Shown: positions 25,614-35,170 of the stretch, in pieces | How positions within the stretch are numbered: position 1 is the first letter of the stretch | Layout: the number at the start of each line of letters is the position of its first letter | From: Planctomycetota bacterium | Lineage (GTDB): Bacteria > Planctomycetota > PUPC01 > JACPCR01 | Direction: 5' to 3' | Assembly (NCBI GenBank): GCA_016179685.1 | Contig: JACPCR010000057.1 | Span: forward strand, 53,438-117,437 | Length of the DNA: 64,000 nucleotides | The notes under the pieces: generated by a model | The model's input: only the letters and a program-made list of their open reading frames with translations | Told to the model about the DNA's origin: nothing | Databases searched by the model: none | Translations under genes and position numbers: made by a program

Positions 25614-28600
25614 ATGCGCCTTCGCTGCCCCAACACGAATTGCCAAAAAGTCCTCGAGATTCCCGACGAGCTCGCGGGCAAGCCGGTGAAGTGCCCCGGA
25701 TGCGGGTCACAGTTCTCCGCGCCTTCTTCGACCTACGAGCCGTGGAAGTCCGTGGGCCAGCAAGAGGTGACCACGGTGCCCACCTTTGTGCAGGATGCGC
25801 CGACCAAGGAAACGGGGAGTCTGACCGACCTGCCGGAGGCCACGTTGATCATGCCGGCGGCGAAGAAGGCGGACGACCCCATGATCGGCCTCGTGCTGGG
25901 CGGATGCCGCCTCCAGTCCAAGCTCGGGCAGGGCGGCATGGGCGCGGTCTACCGGGCGAGGCACGAAGGCCTCGATATCGACGTCGCCGTCAAGGTGCTT
26001 CCCCGTTTCCTCGCGGAGCAGCGGCCCGATTTCATCGAGCGTTTCCAGCGGGAGGCGCGGGTCGCCGCCCGGCTGGATCACCCGAACGTCGTGCGCGTGC
26101 ACAACGTGGGCGCGGAGCAGGGCCAGCATTATCTCGTCATGGAGTTCGTCGAGGGTGAGAGCCTCAAGAACCGCCTCGAGCAGAAGAAGTGCCTGGAAGT
26201 TCAGGAAGCCATCGACATCACGAAGCAGGTGCTTCTGGCGCTCGACGCGGCCCATGAGAAGGGCATCATCCACCGGGACATCAAGCCGGACAATATCCTG
26301 TTGAAGGCCGCCAAGGAAGAAAGTGGAAGGCGAGAGGGCTTTCGGGACCGGAGCGGCGGGGGCCACCGGATGAGCGTGGTCGCCAAGCTCGCCGATCTCG
26401 GCCTCGCCAAGATCGCCTCGCTCACGGATGCGAATAGCATGCGGGGGGGCAACACCGTTTCCGGCGTGATGATGGGCACGGTGGACTACATGGCCCCGGA
26501 GCAGGCGGACGACGCGAAGCGTGTGGATACGCGGGCGGATATTTATTCCCTGGGCTGCACGTTGTTCCAGATGCTCAGCGGCAACAAGCCGTACACCGCG
26601 GAGACGCCGATCCAGCTTGTTCTCAAGCACATGTCGGCCGATATCCCGGACATACGGGTCGCCCGGCCCGAGGTGCCGCCCGACCTCGGTGCGATGGTCC
26701 GGAAGATGCTGGCCAAGAATCCGACGGACCGATACCAGTCGGCGGCGGAGGCTCTGGAAGTCCTGGACCAGATCGAGTTGGGGCCGTCCGGTGAAAAGGA
26801 ATCGCCTTCGACTCCAGCCTCGGTGGCCGCCGGGTCGCCCCCGCCGGCTTCCGCGTCCGCCGTGGAAGAACTCAAGGAGGGCATTTGCCCCAGTCCGAGT
26901 TGCCGGCGTCCCAACCGCCTCGAGGCCAAGTGGTGCGCCTTCTGCGGCACCTCCATGGTGGAGAAGTGCCCGAAGTGCGGCGGGGAGGTCCGAGTCGGCG
27001 GGGCGTTCTGTATCCACTGTGGAAGCAATCTCCTCGAGGAACGCGAGGTCACCCAAGCCCTCGAAAAGGTGCGGGGCTTCCTGCAGTCAAAGCAGCCCAA
27101 GAATGCCTTGGCGGAGATCGAGGCGGTCTTGAGCCACTTCCCGGGCCGGGCGGAAGCCCTGGAGCTCAAAGGCCAGGTTGAATCGTCGGTCGGACGGCTC
27201 AGCGGGCTTCTGGAGATGGCCGCCAAGGCCGAGGAGGCCCAAGAGTACGAGGCCGCCCAGCAGCATCTCCAGCAGGCCCTGGACCTCAGCGCCGGAGACG
27301 AAAACATCCAGGTCAAGCTTCAAGCCTTCCCGGACCTCATCCGGCAGAGGGACACCCATCGCAGGTTGTCCGAGGCCCAGAGCCTGCGGGACGCCCGGCA
27401 ACCCCGCCGTGCCCTGGAGATGTACGAGGAGATTCTTTCGGCCCAGCCGGAGCAGCCGCAAGCGGTATCGGGCCGGAAGGTCTGTGAACGGACGCTCAAA
27501 CGCGTATCGGGTCTGCAGAAGCAGCTCCAGGAGACCGGGGAGAAGGGCGACTTGCAGAAGGCCCTGGAGGTGTGTCATTCGATTCTGGAACTGGACGTCG
27601 AGGATTCGGACGCCAACGGCGTGGCGGCCGACCTGGAGAAGAAGATGTCCCAGGCGACGCAGGCCATGGAGCAGGCCCGGCGTTCCGAGCAGGAGAAGAA
27701 GTGGGATGCGGCCATCGAGGCCTGGAAGTTGGCCCAGGCGACCTGGCCTTCCAGCCCGGAGGCGGAACGCGGCCTGCGGGCAGCGGTGCAGGCCCGCGAC
27801 CAGTGGCTCTCGTACATCGAGCAGGCGCGGCGCTGCATGCAGGAAAAACAGCTTGCGCAGGCGGAGGAGGCGCTCAGCCGCGCCTTGCAGCTCGGCGAGT
27901 GGCCCGAAGGCCAGCAGTGGCTCGTGCAGGTGCGAACCGAGCTGGGCCAGGCGGGCAAGCTCATCCAGGATGCTCGGCTGGCCTCGGGCAAGAAGGATTG
28001 GCAGGCCGCCATCGAGCTCTGGAAGGCGGTCATCGAGGTCTGGCCCACGCATTCGGAGGCCAAGGAATGCCTCGATGAAGCGAAGCGCGCCTGCGAGAAA
28101 TTCGGGCGTTTTCGGGACATGGCGGGCTCCTTGGCGGCGGACCGCAATCTGACCCTGGCAGAAGAAATGCTCGTCGCCGCGCTGGATGCTGGAAACTGGC
28201 CCGAAGGCCAGGAATTGCTCCAGCAGGTCCGGGCCGACGTCGCTCGGCTCGAAGAGCTGGTCCGTCAGGCCAGAGATTTCAATCAGAAAAAAGATTGGGA
28301 GAAGTCCATCGCAGCCTGGCAGGAGGCGCTCGCCCTCTCGCCGAACCATCCCGAGGCGCAGGAAGGCCTGGAATCCGCCTCACGGTCGCGGGATGAACTG
28401 GCACGGCTGGTCGCCCGGGCCGAGGCCCTCGCTCAGGGTCGGGACCTCGAGGAGGCCGAGGATGCCCTGTCCCGCGCCCTCAAGGCCGGGCACTGGCCCC
28501 AGGGCGAGCAGCTCCACAGGCAAATCCGGGAAAAACGCCAGGCGGCGGAACAGCGCCTCGCCCAGGCCTGGCAGCTTTTCGAGGCCAAGAACTGGGAACA

Positions 28601-31600
28601 GGCCACCGAGGCCTTCCAGAAGGTCCTGCAGGCCTGGCCCAGCCATGCCGGGGCGCGGCAGGGCCTCGAGAATACCAAGGCGGCCGACGCCGCCTTCCGC
28701 CTGGCCGTCGAGAAGGCCAGCCGACTCGTCTCGGCTCGTTCTCTTGCCGAGGCCGAGCAATCGCTCGTGAAGGCTTTGCAGGCCGGCGCCTGGCCCGAGG
28801 GGTCCGGGCTCCTCCAAAAGGTGCAGGCGGACATCGCCCGGCTCAAGCAGTGGATGGAGCAGGCCCAGAGGCTTTCCCAGGAACAAAAATGGGCCGAGGC
28901 CCAGGACCTGCTCAAGCAGGCCGCCCAGGTCTGGCCCTCTCATCCCGCCTTGCACGAGCTTCAAGAAAGAGTGGCCGAAGGCGACCGCAGCTTCCGGCAG
29001 GGCGTCGAGGAGGCCCAGAGGCTGCTCGAGCAACGCAAGCTCAAGCCTGCCATTGCCGCCCTCGAGCAGGCCCTCCGCATCGGCCACTGGCCCGAGGGGG
29101 CCGAAAGGCTTCAGAAAGCGCGGGACCAGGAGGCCGCTGGCCGCGAGCTCGCCCGCAAGGGCGAGGAGGCCGCCGGAAAATGGCTCTGGCGGCCCGCTTA
29201 TAAGCTCTTTCTCGATGCACGTACCCTGGATGAAGACACTGTCCCCGCCGAGCAGATGGAAAAGATCGCCGGTCTCGCCCGCCAGATGGAGCAGCAGATC
29301 GACTGGCTGCGCAAGTGGAACAAGGAGGGCCGATTCCAGGACGTCATGGCCGAGGCCGCCAAGGTCGCCAAGATCGGGTCCGATCCCGAACTGGACACCT
29401 TGCGCCAGGCCGCCTCGGAGAAGTTCGACCAGTTGAGGCGGATGGAAGCCAAGGCCGAGCAGTTCGAGGCCGAGGTCAATCCGAAGGCCGCCATCGAGCT
29501 GCTGGAACACATCCAGGGCCTCCAGCCGTTCCGCAAGGACGTCCAAACGAGGCTGCAAAAGCTTCGTTCCCAGTACCAGTCGGCCCAAGGCCGGCTCGAG
29601 GAGGGCCTCCGGTGGGCCGGCCAGAAAAAATGGGAACAGGCCCTGGCGTCCGCCCGGGAAGCGCTGACCACCAATCAGCAGTTCCCGGAGGCGCAGGAGC
29701 TGGCCCAGAAAGCCCAGGACAAAATCCGGGAGGAGGTCCGGCGCAGGAAGCTTCTCATCGCGGCCGGCGTCTCCGCCGCCGTTCTCGTCCTCGGCGTCAG
29801 CCTCGCCGTGTTCCAGGTCCGACGCAGCCAGCAGGCTGCCCAGAAGAAAGTGGACTTCGACGCCCGGATGGCCGCCGCGGAGACCAGCAACCGGGAAGGG
29901 GCCGTGAAGGCCGAGGCCGGCCTCTGGGAGGAGGCGCGGGGCTTCTACACGGAATCCGAGCAGGCCTATGACCAGGCCGAGAAGATCGCGGGCAGCGCTT
30001 CCCTGGCGGAACAGAGAAGGCTCGCACGGGATCGGCGCGACGAGACGGCCCGCGTCCTCAAGGTGATCCCCACCTTGGCCCAGAAGATGGCCGAGGCGGA
30101 GGCGCACCGCAAGGCCAGTTCGTGGTTGGACGCCCGCACGGCGTTCGACCGCGCCCTGGAGCTGGCGGGCCAGGCCAACCTGACCGAGACGCTGCTCAAG
30201 AAAATCCAGTCCTCCCGCAACGAAATGGACTATCTGGACTCCATGCAGGCCGCGGAGCAGCAGGTGTCGGCCAAGCGCTGGAAGGAGGCCGGCGAGAGTT
30301 ATACCAAGGCTAAAAGACTGGCCATCGAGGGTTTCCTGGGAGACGAGCAGCAAAAGAAGGCCGAAGAAGGATTCGAAAAGATCAAGTTCCAGGTCGCCAT
30401 GTCCCAGTTCGAGGAGAAAATGGCCGAGGGTGAACGCCTCGAGGCCGAGCAGAGTTGGGAGACGGCTCAAGCCGCCTTCAAGGAGGCGGCGGGGATCGCG
30501 CGGCAGACCCCGCTGGACGCGGCGTTGCTGGCCCGGGCCGAGATGAAGGAGCAGATGGCCAGAGAGGGGGTCGCCACCGCGATTTTCGAGAAGGTCATGA
30601 AGGAAGGCGCCAATCTATTCGTGGAGGACAACTGGGAGAAGGCCGCGGAGGCCTTCGGCCGGGCCGAGGAGCTGGCGGCCCAGAAAGGGCTGCCGGAGAA
30701 ACGGATCGCCGAAGCGCGGCAGAAGCGCGAAAAGGCTTCTCAGCTCCACCAGGCCTTCACCTCGTACCAAGCACGGATTCGCCAGGCCACGGAGCTCAGC
30801 GAGGCGCAGAAGTGGGACGAGGCGGACCAGAGCTTCGGCGAGGCCGAAACCCTGGCGCGCCAGAAGCAACTTCCTGAAAAATACGCTAAGGAGGCCCAGG
30901 AAAAGGGCCAGGCCTCCCGCAGGAAAAAGGTCGAACGAAACTATGGGGACCTCTTTAAGTCCGGACTGGAGCACGAGAAGGCCGGGCAGTGGACCGAAGC
31001 GGCCGCGGCGTTCAACAGCGCGCTGCGAGTGGCACGCGAAAGCAACCTCGGCGACCCTTTAGTCTCGGATGCCCAGACGCGACTCGAAACGGTCCAGCAG
31101 ATCGAGTCGGCCCAGAGCAACTTCCAGGAGCAAATCGAGAAGGGCAACCGCCTCCTCGCCGCCAAGAACTATGAAGAGGCCGTTCGGGCCTTTGAACAGG
31201 CCGTCTCCTCCGCCCTCAAGGAGCACCTCGACCCAGACAGGGTCAAGGAGGCGAACGAGAAGCTGAGGCAGGCCAGGGGCGGCAACGCACTCGTGCGGTA
31301 CGAGGAGGCCATGAAGCGCGGGGCCCAGAGCCTGGCGGCCCGTCACTGGGAAGACGCCCGACTGGCCTACTCGGAGGCTCACAAGGTCGCTGTGGAGTCC
31401 CCGCTCGACGAGGCCTCGCAGAAGGAGGCGCAGGACCGGCTCGGCAGCATCGGGAAGGAGGTGTCTCGAGCCCAGGTGGAGGAGAAGCTGCGCGAGGGCG
31501 ACTCCTTGGAAGGGAAGGAGGACTGGACTCGTGCGTTGGAGGCCTTGGCCGCTGCCGTCGCGGTCGCTCGAGAATCCGGCCTTCAGGATTTGATTGCCGC

Positions 31601-33488
31601 GACGGAGCAGAAGGAACGTGAGGCCCGCACGCGATGGTACGCCTGGCGGGTGAAGAACGCGGTACGGGGCGGGGACACGGCGCTGGCCGCCCAAGATTGG
31701 GCGGCCTCCATCGCGGCCTACCAGGAAGCCGAGAAGCTCGCCCGAGAGGGGCAGCTTCCTGCCGAGGCGGCGGACCCCATTACGTTGAAGCTCCAGAGAG
31801 CCGAGGAGTTGCGGAGCGGAACGGAAGCCTATGCGGCGGCTCTGCGAACCGGCGACGAGCACGCCGCGGCCCGGCGCTGGAAGGAGGCCAAGGAGAGGTA
31901 CGAGGCCGCCTTGCAAGTGGCCCGCGAGAAGAATTTGGGCACCCCCCGCGTCCAGGAGGTGGAAGCCAAGGCCCAGAACGCGCTCCAGATGGATATTGCC
32001 GTCGGCGATTTTCGCCGTCAAATGCAGGATGGCGGGGAACATTTGAAACAAGGCCGCCTCGCCGATGCCCGGCAGGCCTATACCGAAGCGGAACGCATCG
32101 CCCGCCAGCTCCTCAAGGAGGATGACAAGGCGGGCGAAGCCAAGACGCTGGTCGCAAAGGTTTTTCGCCTCGAGTTCCAGGAAAAAATGGACCGGGGCAA
32201 GCAGCACGCCAAGGAACAAAAATGGAAGGAGGCCATCGAGTCCTACCGGGAGGCGGAAAGTGTCGGACTCCGCGCTGCCCTCGACAAGGCCGAGGTGCAA
32301 AATGCTCTGACCGAGCGTGCCAACGCGGAGAAGATGGAAGACGCGAGTCGCCGCTTCTCCGAGAAGCTGGCCTCGGCAGAAGAGAAAGAAAAGAAAGAGG
32401 AATGGGTGGAGGCCCGCAAGCTTTACCTCGATGCCTTCCAGATCGCCAAGGACACCCCTTTGACCGAGCAGCAGGTCGCCTACACCCATAAGAAGCTCGA
32501 GGAAACCCGCAAGAAAGTCCCCGTTGAACTGGTTTACAAGAAGCCGGACTTCGACCGCGATGAGGCCAAACGGCGGCAACTCGAGACCTCCCAGGCCCTG
32601 GGAGTGCCGGAGCGCTTCGATCTGGATCTCGACAAGAATGTGAAGATGACGTTCATCCTCATTCCGGCGGGCGAGTTCTACATGGGCAGCGACAAGGGCG
32701 ATTCCGGCCGAGACAAGGACGAGGGCGGGGCCGACGGCGGCAAGGTCAGAATCCGCATCACCAAACCCTACTACCTCGGCAAGACCGAGGTCACCCAGGG
32801 CCAGTGGTATGCCCTGATGAAACATAATCCCTGCAAGTACAAGGAAGGCGACGATAATCCCGTCGAAAGCGTATCCTGGAACGACTGCCAGGAGTTCATC
32901 GGTAAACTCAATGAGAAACTCAAGCAGTCGGGCAGCCAAGATAAGTGCCGCCTCCCCACCGAGGCCGAATGGGAAGCCGCCTGCCGCGCCGGCTCGGCCA
33001 AGCAATACTGGTTCGGCGACCGCACCGCATCGGTAAAGCTGATGGACCCTTACATGTGGTTCTCGTTCAATTCGGACAAGGGCACTCGGCCCGACGAGAT
33101 ATTCAACCCGGAGGAGCCCATCAAGAAGACCGGCCGGCGCGATGCCAAACACCATCCCGTCGCCACGAAGGAGCAACAGGACAAGAAGGACCCGAAAAAG
33201 GACCGACGGCATCCCTTCGGCCTCCACGACGTGCACGGCAACGTGTTCGAGTGGTGTCTCGATTGGTACGACAAAGACTACTTCTCGCTCGTCAGGCCTG
33301 AGGACCCGTGCCTGGAAAACGTCGCCAAACCCAAGGAGCGGTCCATCCGCGGCGGTGCAGCCGGGTGCAACTTGTGGTGGTGTCGCTCGGCGGAGCGGGA
33401 GGGCGAGGACCCGACCGTGGGTCACCCGGACGTGGGTTTTCGGGTGCTCGTCGAGACTGCCACGGCGGCCGGGGAGACGCATGAGTAG
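25614..33488 (+). CDS. Giant membrane Ser/Thr protein kinase with C-terminal FGE-sulfatase-like domain
   Basis: 2,624 residues. Order: an N-terminal zinc finger (CPNTNC...CPGCGSQF); a kinase domain at ~97-385 with GQGGMGAVYRARH, VAVKVL, HRDIKPDN (~220), DLG (~261) and APEQ (~296), all catalytic residues present; two zinc ribbons (~425-471); five tandem ~99-residue repeats marked by GxWPEG at ~760, 859, 958, 1057 and 1157; one membrane helix (~1382-1404, LLIAAGVSAAVLVLGVSLAVF); a long helical repeat region; and an FGE-like domain (~2342-2618: FILIPAGEFYMGS, YYLGKTEVTQGQWYALM, RLPTEAEWEAACRAG, DVHGNVFEWCLDWY). The kinase is predicted cytoplasmic and the FGE-like domain outside. An insert of ~25 residues separates HRD from DLG. 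It heads a block with an ABC transporter and an FHA protein. Confidence 0.9.
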   Translation: MRLRCPNTNCQKVLEIPDELAGKPVKCPGCGSQFSAPSSTYEPWKSVGQQEVTTVPTFVQDAPTKETGSLTDLPEATLIMPAAKKADDPMIGLVLGGCRLQSKLGQGGMGAVYRARHEGLDIDVAVKVLPRFLAEQRPDFIERFQREARVAARLDHPNVVRVHNVGAEQGQHYLVMEFVEGESLKNRLEQKKCLEVQEAIDITKQVLLALDAAHEKGIIHRDIKPDNILLKAAKEESGRREGFRDRSGGGHRMSVVAKLADLGLAKIASLTDANSMRGGNTVSGVMMGTVDYMAPEQADDAKRVDTRADIYSLGCTLFQMLSGNKPYTAETPIQLVLKHMSADIPDIRVARPEVPPDLGAMVRKMLAKNPTDRYQSAAEALEVLDQIELGPSGEKESPSTPASVAAGSPPPASASAVEELKEGICPSPSCRRPNRLEAKWCAFCGTSMVEKCPKCGGEVRVGGAFCIHCGSNLLEEREVTQALEKVRGFLQSKQPKNALAEIEAVLSHFPGRAEALELKGQVESSVGRLSGLLEMAAKAEEAQEYEAAQQHLQQALDLSAGDENIQVKLQAFPDLIRQRDTHRRLSEAQSLRDARQPRRALEMYEEILSAQPEQPQAVSGRKVCERTLKRVSGLQKQLQETGEKGDLQKALEVCHSILELDVEDSDANGVAADLEKKMSQATQAMEQARRSEQEKKWDAAIEAWKLAQATWPSSPEAERGLRAAVQARDQWLSYIEQARRCMQEKQLAQAEEALSRALQLGEWPEGQQWLVQVRTELGQAGKLIQDARLASGKKDWQAAIELWKAVIEVWPTHSEAKECLDEAKRACEKFGRFRDMAGSLAADRNLTLAEEMLVAALDAGNWPEGQELLQQVRADVARLEELVRQARDFNQKKDWEKSIAAWQEALALSPNHPEAQEGLESASRSRDELARLVARAEALAQGRDLEEAEDALSRALKAGHWPQGEQLHRQIREKRQAAEQRLAQAWQLFEAKNWEQATEAFQKVLQAWPSHAGARQGLENTKAADAAFRLAVEKASRLVSARSLAEAEQSLVKALQAGAWPEGSGLLQKVQADIARLKQWMEQAQRLSQEQKWAEAQDLLKQAAQVWPSHPALHELQERVAEGDRSFRQGVEEAQRLLEQRKLKPAIAALEQALRIGHWPEGAERLQKARDQEAAGRELARKGEEAAGKWLWRPAYKLFLDARTLDEDTVPAEQMEKIAGLARQMEQQIDWLRKWNKEGRFQDVMAEAAKVAKIGSDPELDTLRQAASEKFDQLRRMEAKAEQFEAEVNPKAAIELLEHIQGLQPFRKDVQTRLQKLRSQYQSAQGRLEEGLRWAGQKKWEQALASAREALTTNQQFPEAQELAQKAQDKIREEVRRRKLLIAAGVSAAVLVLGVSLAVFQVRRSQQAAQKKVDFDARMAAAETSNREGAVKAEAGLWEEARGFYTESEQAYDQAEKIAGSASLAEQRRLARDRRDETARVLKVIPTLAQKMAEAEAHRKASSWLDARTAFDRALELAGQANLTETLLKKIQSSRNEMDYLDSMQAAEQQVSAKRWKEAGESYTKAKRLAIEGFLGDEQQKKAEEGFEKIKFQVAMSQFEEKMAEGERLEAEQSWETAQAAFKEAAGIARQTPLDAALLARAEMKEQMAREGVATAIFEKVMKEGANLFVEDNWEKAAEAFGRAEELAAQKGLPEKRIAEARQKREKASQLHQAFTSYQARIRQATELSEAQKWDEADQSFGEAETLARQKQLPEKYAKEAQEKGQASRRKKVERNYGDLFKSGLEHEKAGQWTEAAAAFNSALRVARESNLGDPLVSDAQTRLETVQQIESAQSNFQEQIEKGNRLLAAKNYEEAVRAFEQAVSSALKEHLDPDRVKEANEKLRQARGGNALVRYEEAMKRGAQSLAARHWEDARLAYSEAHKVAVESPLDEASQKEAQDRLGSIGKEVSRAQVEEKLREGDSLEGKEDWTRALEALAAAVAVARESGLQDLIAATEQKEREARTRWYAWRVKNAVRGGDTALAAQDWAASIAAYQEAEKLAREGQLPAEAADPITLKLQRAEELRSGTEAYAAALRTGDEHAAARRWKEAKERYEAALQVAREKNLGTPRVQEVEAKAQNALQMDIAVGDFRRQMQDGGEHLKQGRLADARQAYTEAERIARQLLKEDDKAGEAKTLVAKVFRLEFQEKMDRGKQHAKEQKWKEAIESYREAESVGLRAALDKAEVQNALTERANAEKMEDASRRFSEKLASAEEKEKKEEWVEARKLYLDAFQIAKDTPLTEQQVAYTHKKLEETRKKVPVELVYKKPDFDRDEAKRRQLETSQALGVPERFDLDLDKNVKMTFILIPAGEFYMGSDKGDSGRDKDEGGADGGKVRIRITKPYYLGKTEVTQGQWYALMKHNPCKYKEGDDNPVESVSWNDCQEFIGKLNEKLKQSGSQDKCRLPTEAEWEAACRAGSAKQYWFGDRTASVKLMDPYMWFSFNSDKGTRPDEIFNPEEPIKKTGRRDAKHHPVATKEQQDKKDPKKDRRHPFGLHDVHGNVFEWCLDWYDKDYFSLVRPEDPCLENVAKPKERSIRGGAAGCNLWWCRSAEREGEDPTVGHPDVGFRVLVETATAAGETHE
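27830..29130 (+). repeat. Five in-frame ~297-300-nt coding repeats (GxWPEG units)
   Basis: Inside the giant kinase gene, the motif GEWPEG/GNWPEG/GHWPQG/GAWPEG/GHWPEG recurs at about 27894, 28191, 28487, 28786 and 29083. The surrounding helix-turn-helix pattern (LEEAEDALSRALKAG and similar) recurs with it. The units have diverged, so this is an old expansion rather than a recent slip. Confidence 0.75.
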
Positions 33489-33689
33489 CCGATGCCGCCA
33501 TCCTGCCGGGACTCCGGCATCGGCTGCTGGTCGCTGTTCCATCCGTTCGGGGGGGGACGATCAGGTCAAAGGGATGAGTCATGAACGGGGTAGCGAAGCC
33601 TTCCCAAGGGGACCCGTTCCGGGCTAACTCTTTGAAAAGTGGCCATCGAGATAGAATCGGGTTTTCGTAAATCACTGGGTTTCCCAAAA

Positions 33690-33733
33690 GTTCTCGAGTA
33701 CGGAAGTGCGGGTGCGCTTCCGTACTCGAGAAC
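33690..33733. repeat. GGGT-loop hairpin family, copy 1
   Basis: GTTCTCGAGTACGGAAGTGC (33690-33709) and its inverse (33714-33733) form a 20-bp stem with one G-T wobble around the loop GGGT. It ends 3 nt before the ATG at 33737, leaving no room for a normal ribosome site. Related copies are at 49953-49990 and 55275-55310. The rest of the 33489-33736 gap has a GAACGGG/CCCGTTC inverted repeat near 33584-33620. Confidence 0.8.
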
Positions 33734-33736
33734 TCG

Positions 33737-35170
33737 ATGTACAAAATCTTCCTGAGCATCCGGTATCTGCGGGCCCGCAAGATCAATCTCGTCTCCGTGG
33801 CTGGCGTCCTACTGGGCGTCATGGCCATGATCGTTATCCTGTCCGTCATGAAAGGCTTCAGCGTGGAGCTGAGGGAACGCATCCGCGGAACCCTTTCCCA
33901 CGTGATCGTCCGGTCCGATTTCGGAATCCATGACCCTGCGGAGGTGATGGACAAGATACGAGGGGTCCAGCACGTTCGGGCTGCGGCCCCATATGTGGAA
34001 ACCCTGGCCCTGATCCAGGCCCAGGGACTCTCCACCTGGGCCATCGTCCGCGGCGTCGATCCGGACGCGGAGGCCTCCATCGGGGAGTTCCAGCGCTATG
34101 CCCTGGGGGATGCTTTCCAGAACTTCCGGGCCCGTATCCGCATCCGGCAAAGCCTTCCTCAGCCTGTGCATGACTCGGGACCGGGGAGCGAAACCGAGGG
34201 GCCTTCGGATATCTCCCCTTCCACTGATTCTCTAGCTCGCCCGGAGGACGAGCCTGGCGGCCCGGACGCCGGGAAAGAGAGAGACGGCGAGAGCGGCCGG
34301 ACTGAAGGCGCGGAGACCTCGGGGACGGAGGCCGGGAATGCGTCCGATGGGCTTGAGGGCGCCGATTTCCGGCCGCTCCCTCCTGCCCTGCTCGGGGCCG
34401 CTCTCCTCGAGTTCCTGCCGCAGGAGACCCTCGTGGAGCTGGTCGCCCCAGCCAGCTTCCTTGATGTGCAGCCCGTGGAGTTCGTCACCGCAGGACGCTT
34501 CAAATCCGGCAATTACGAGCACGATAGCCGCACGGTCTATGTGCCCCTCCGGGACGCCCAGGCCCTCGTGGGCGACTCCGAAACCGTCAGCGGCATCAGT
34601 GTCCGGCTGGACCGCTATGAACTGGCCGAAGAAGTGGTCGAATTGATGCGTCGCGCCCTCGGACCCGGCTACGAGGTCGAGACCTGGGAGAAACAGAGGG
34701 AAAGCCTGCTTCGGGCCATCGAGAACGAGCGCCGGGTCATGGCCGTCGTCCTCCTCTTCATCACCATCGTCGCCGGGTTCTGCATCATGGCCACGCTGTG
34801 GATGATGGTCGTGGAAAAGACGCGTGATATCGGAATCTTGAAGTCCATCGGGGCCACCGTCGGCGGCGTCATGTCCATCTTCCTCTTCAATGGCACGCTC
34901 ATCGGAATTCTCGGGGCCGGATTGGGCGTCGCCGCCGGCCTGGGCTTCCTCGAAATCATGAATCCCCTGGCCGATTGGGTCTACCACCAGTGGGGCTGGC
35001 ATGTGTTCCCCCCGGACCTCTATTACCTGGACCATATCCCGGCGTCCAAGGACCCTATGTCCATCCTCTGCATCGCCCTCTCGGCCGTGGCCATCAGCTT
35101 CCTCGCAGCCCTCTATCCCGCCCTCAAGGCCGCCCGGCTTGACCCGGTCGAGGCTCTCCGGTATGAGTAA
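33737..35170 (+). CDS. LolC/LolE-type ABC transporter permease
   Basis: 477 residues. It matches the FtsX/MacB/LolC permease layout. A first membrane segment lies near residues 18-40 (LVSVAGVLLGVMAMIVILSV), then a large extracytoplasmic domain, then three C-terminal segments (about 335-360, 385-410 and 445-470). RRVMAVVLLFITIVAGFCIMATL and EKTRDIGILKSIGA are family motifs. It likely works with the LolD-type ATPase, whose gene overlaps its end by 8 nt, in release or movement of lipoproteins or other envelope substrates. An acidic, Gly/Ser/Glu-rich insert of ~70 residues (about 142-212) is unusual. There is no recognisable ribosome site, because a strong hairpin abuts the ATG. Confidence 0.85.
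   Translation: MYKIFLSIRYLRARKINLVSVAGVLLGVMAMIVILSVMKGFSVELRERIRGTLSHVIVRSDFGIHDPAEVMDKIRGVQHVRAAAPYVETLALIQAQGLSTWAIVRGVDPDAEASIGEFQRYALGDAFQNFRARIRIRQSLPQPVHDSGPGSETEGPSDISPSTDSLARPEDEPGGPDAGKERDGESGRTEGAETSGTEAGNASDGLEGADFRPLPPALLGAALLEFLPQETLVELVAPASFLDVQPVEFVTAGRFKSGNYEHDSRTVYVPLRDAQALVGDSETVSGISVRLDRYELAEEVVELMRRALGPGYEVETWEKQRESLLRAIENERRVMAVVLLFITIVAGFCIMATLWMMVVEKTRDIGILKSIGATVGGVMSIFLFNGTLIGILGAGLGVAAGLGFLEIMNPLADWVYHQWGWHVFPPDLYYLDHIPASKDPMSILCIALSAVAISFLAALYPALKAARLDPVEALRYE

Noticed and set aside
28380..30470. 696-residue minus-strand frame within the giant kinase gene
   Set aside because: Leu/Gly-rich shadow of the repeat region; the plus-strand product is continuous from kinase to FGE domain.
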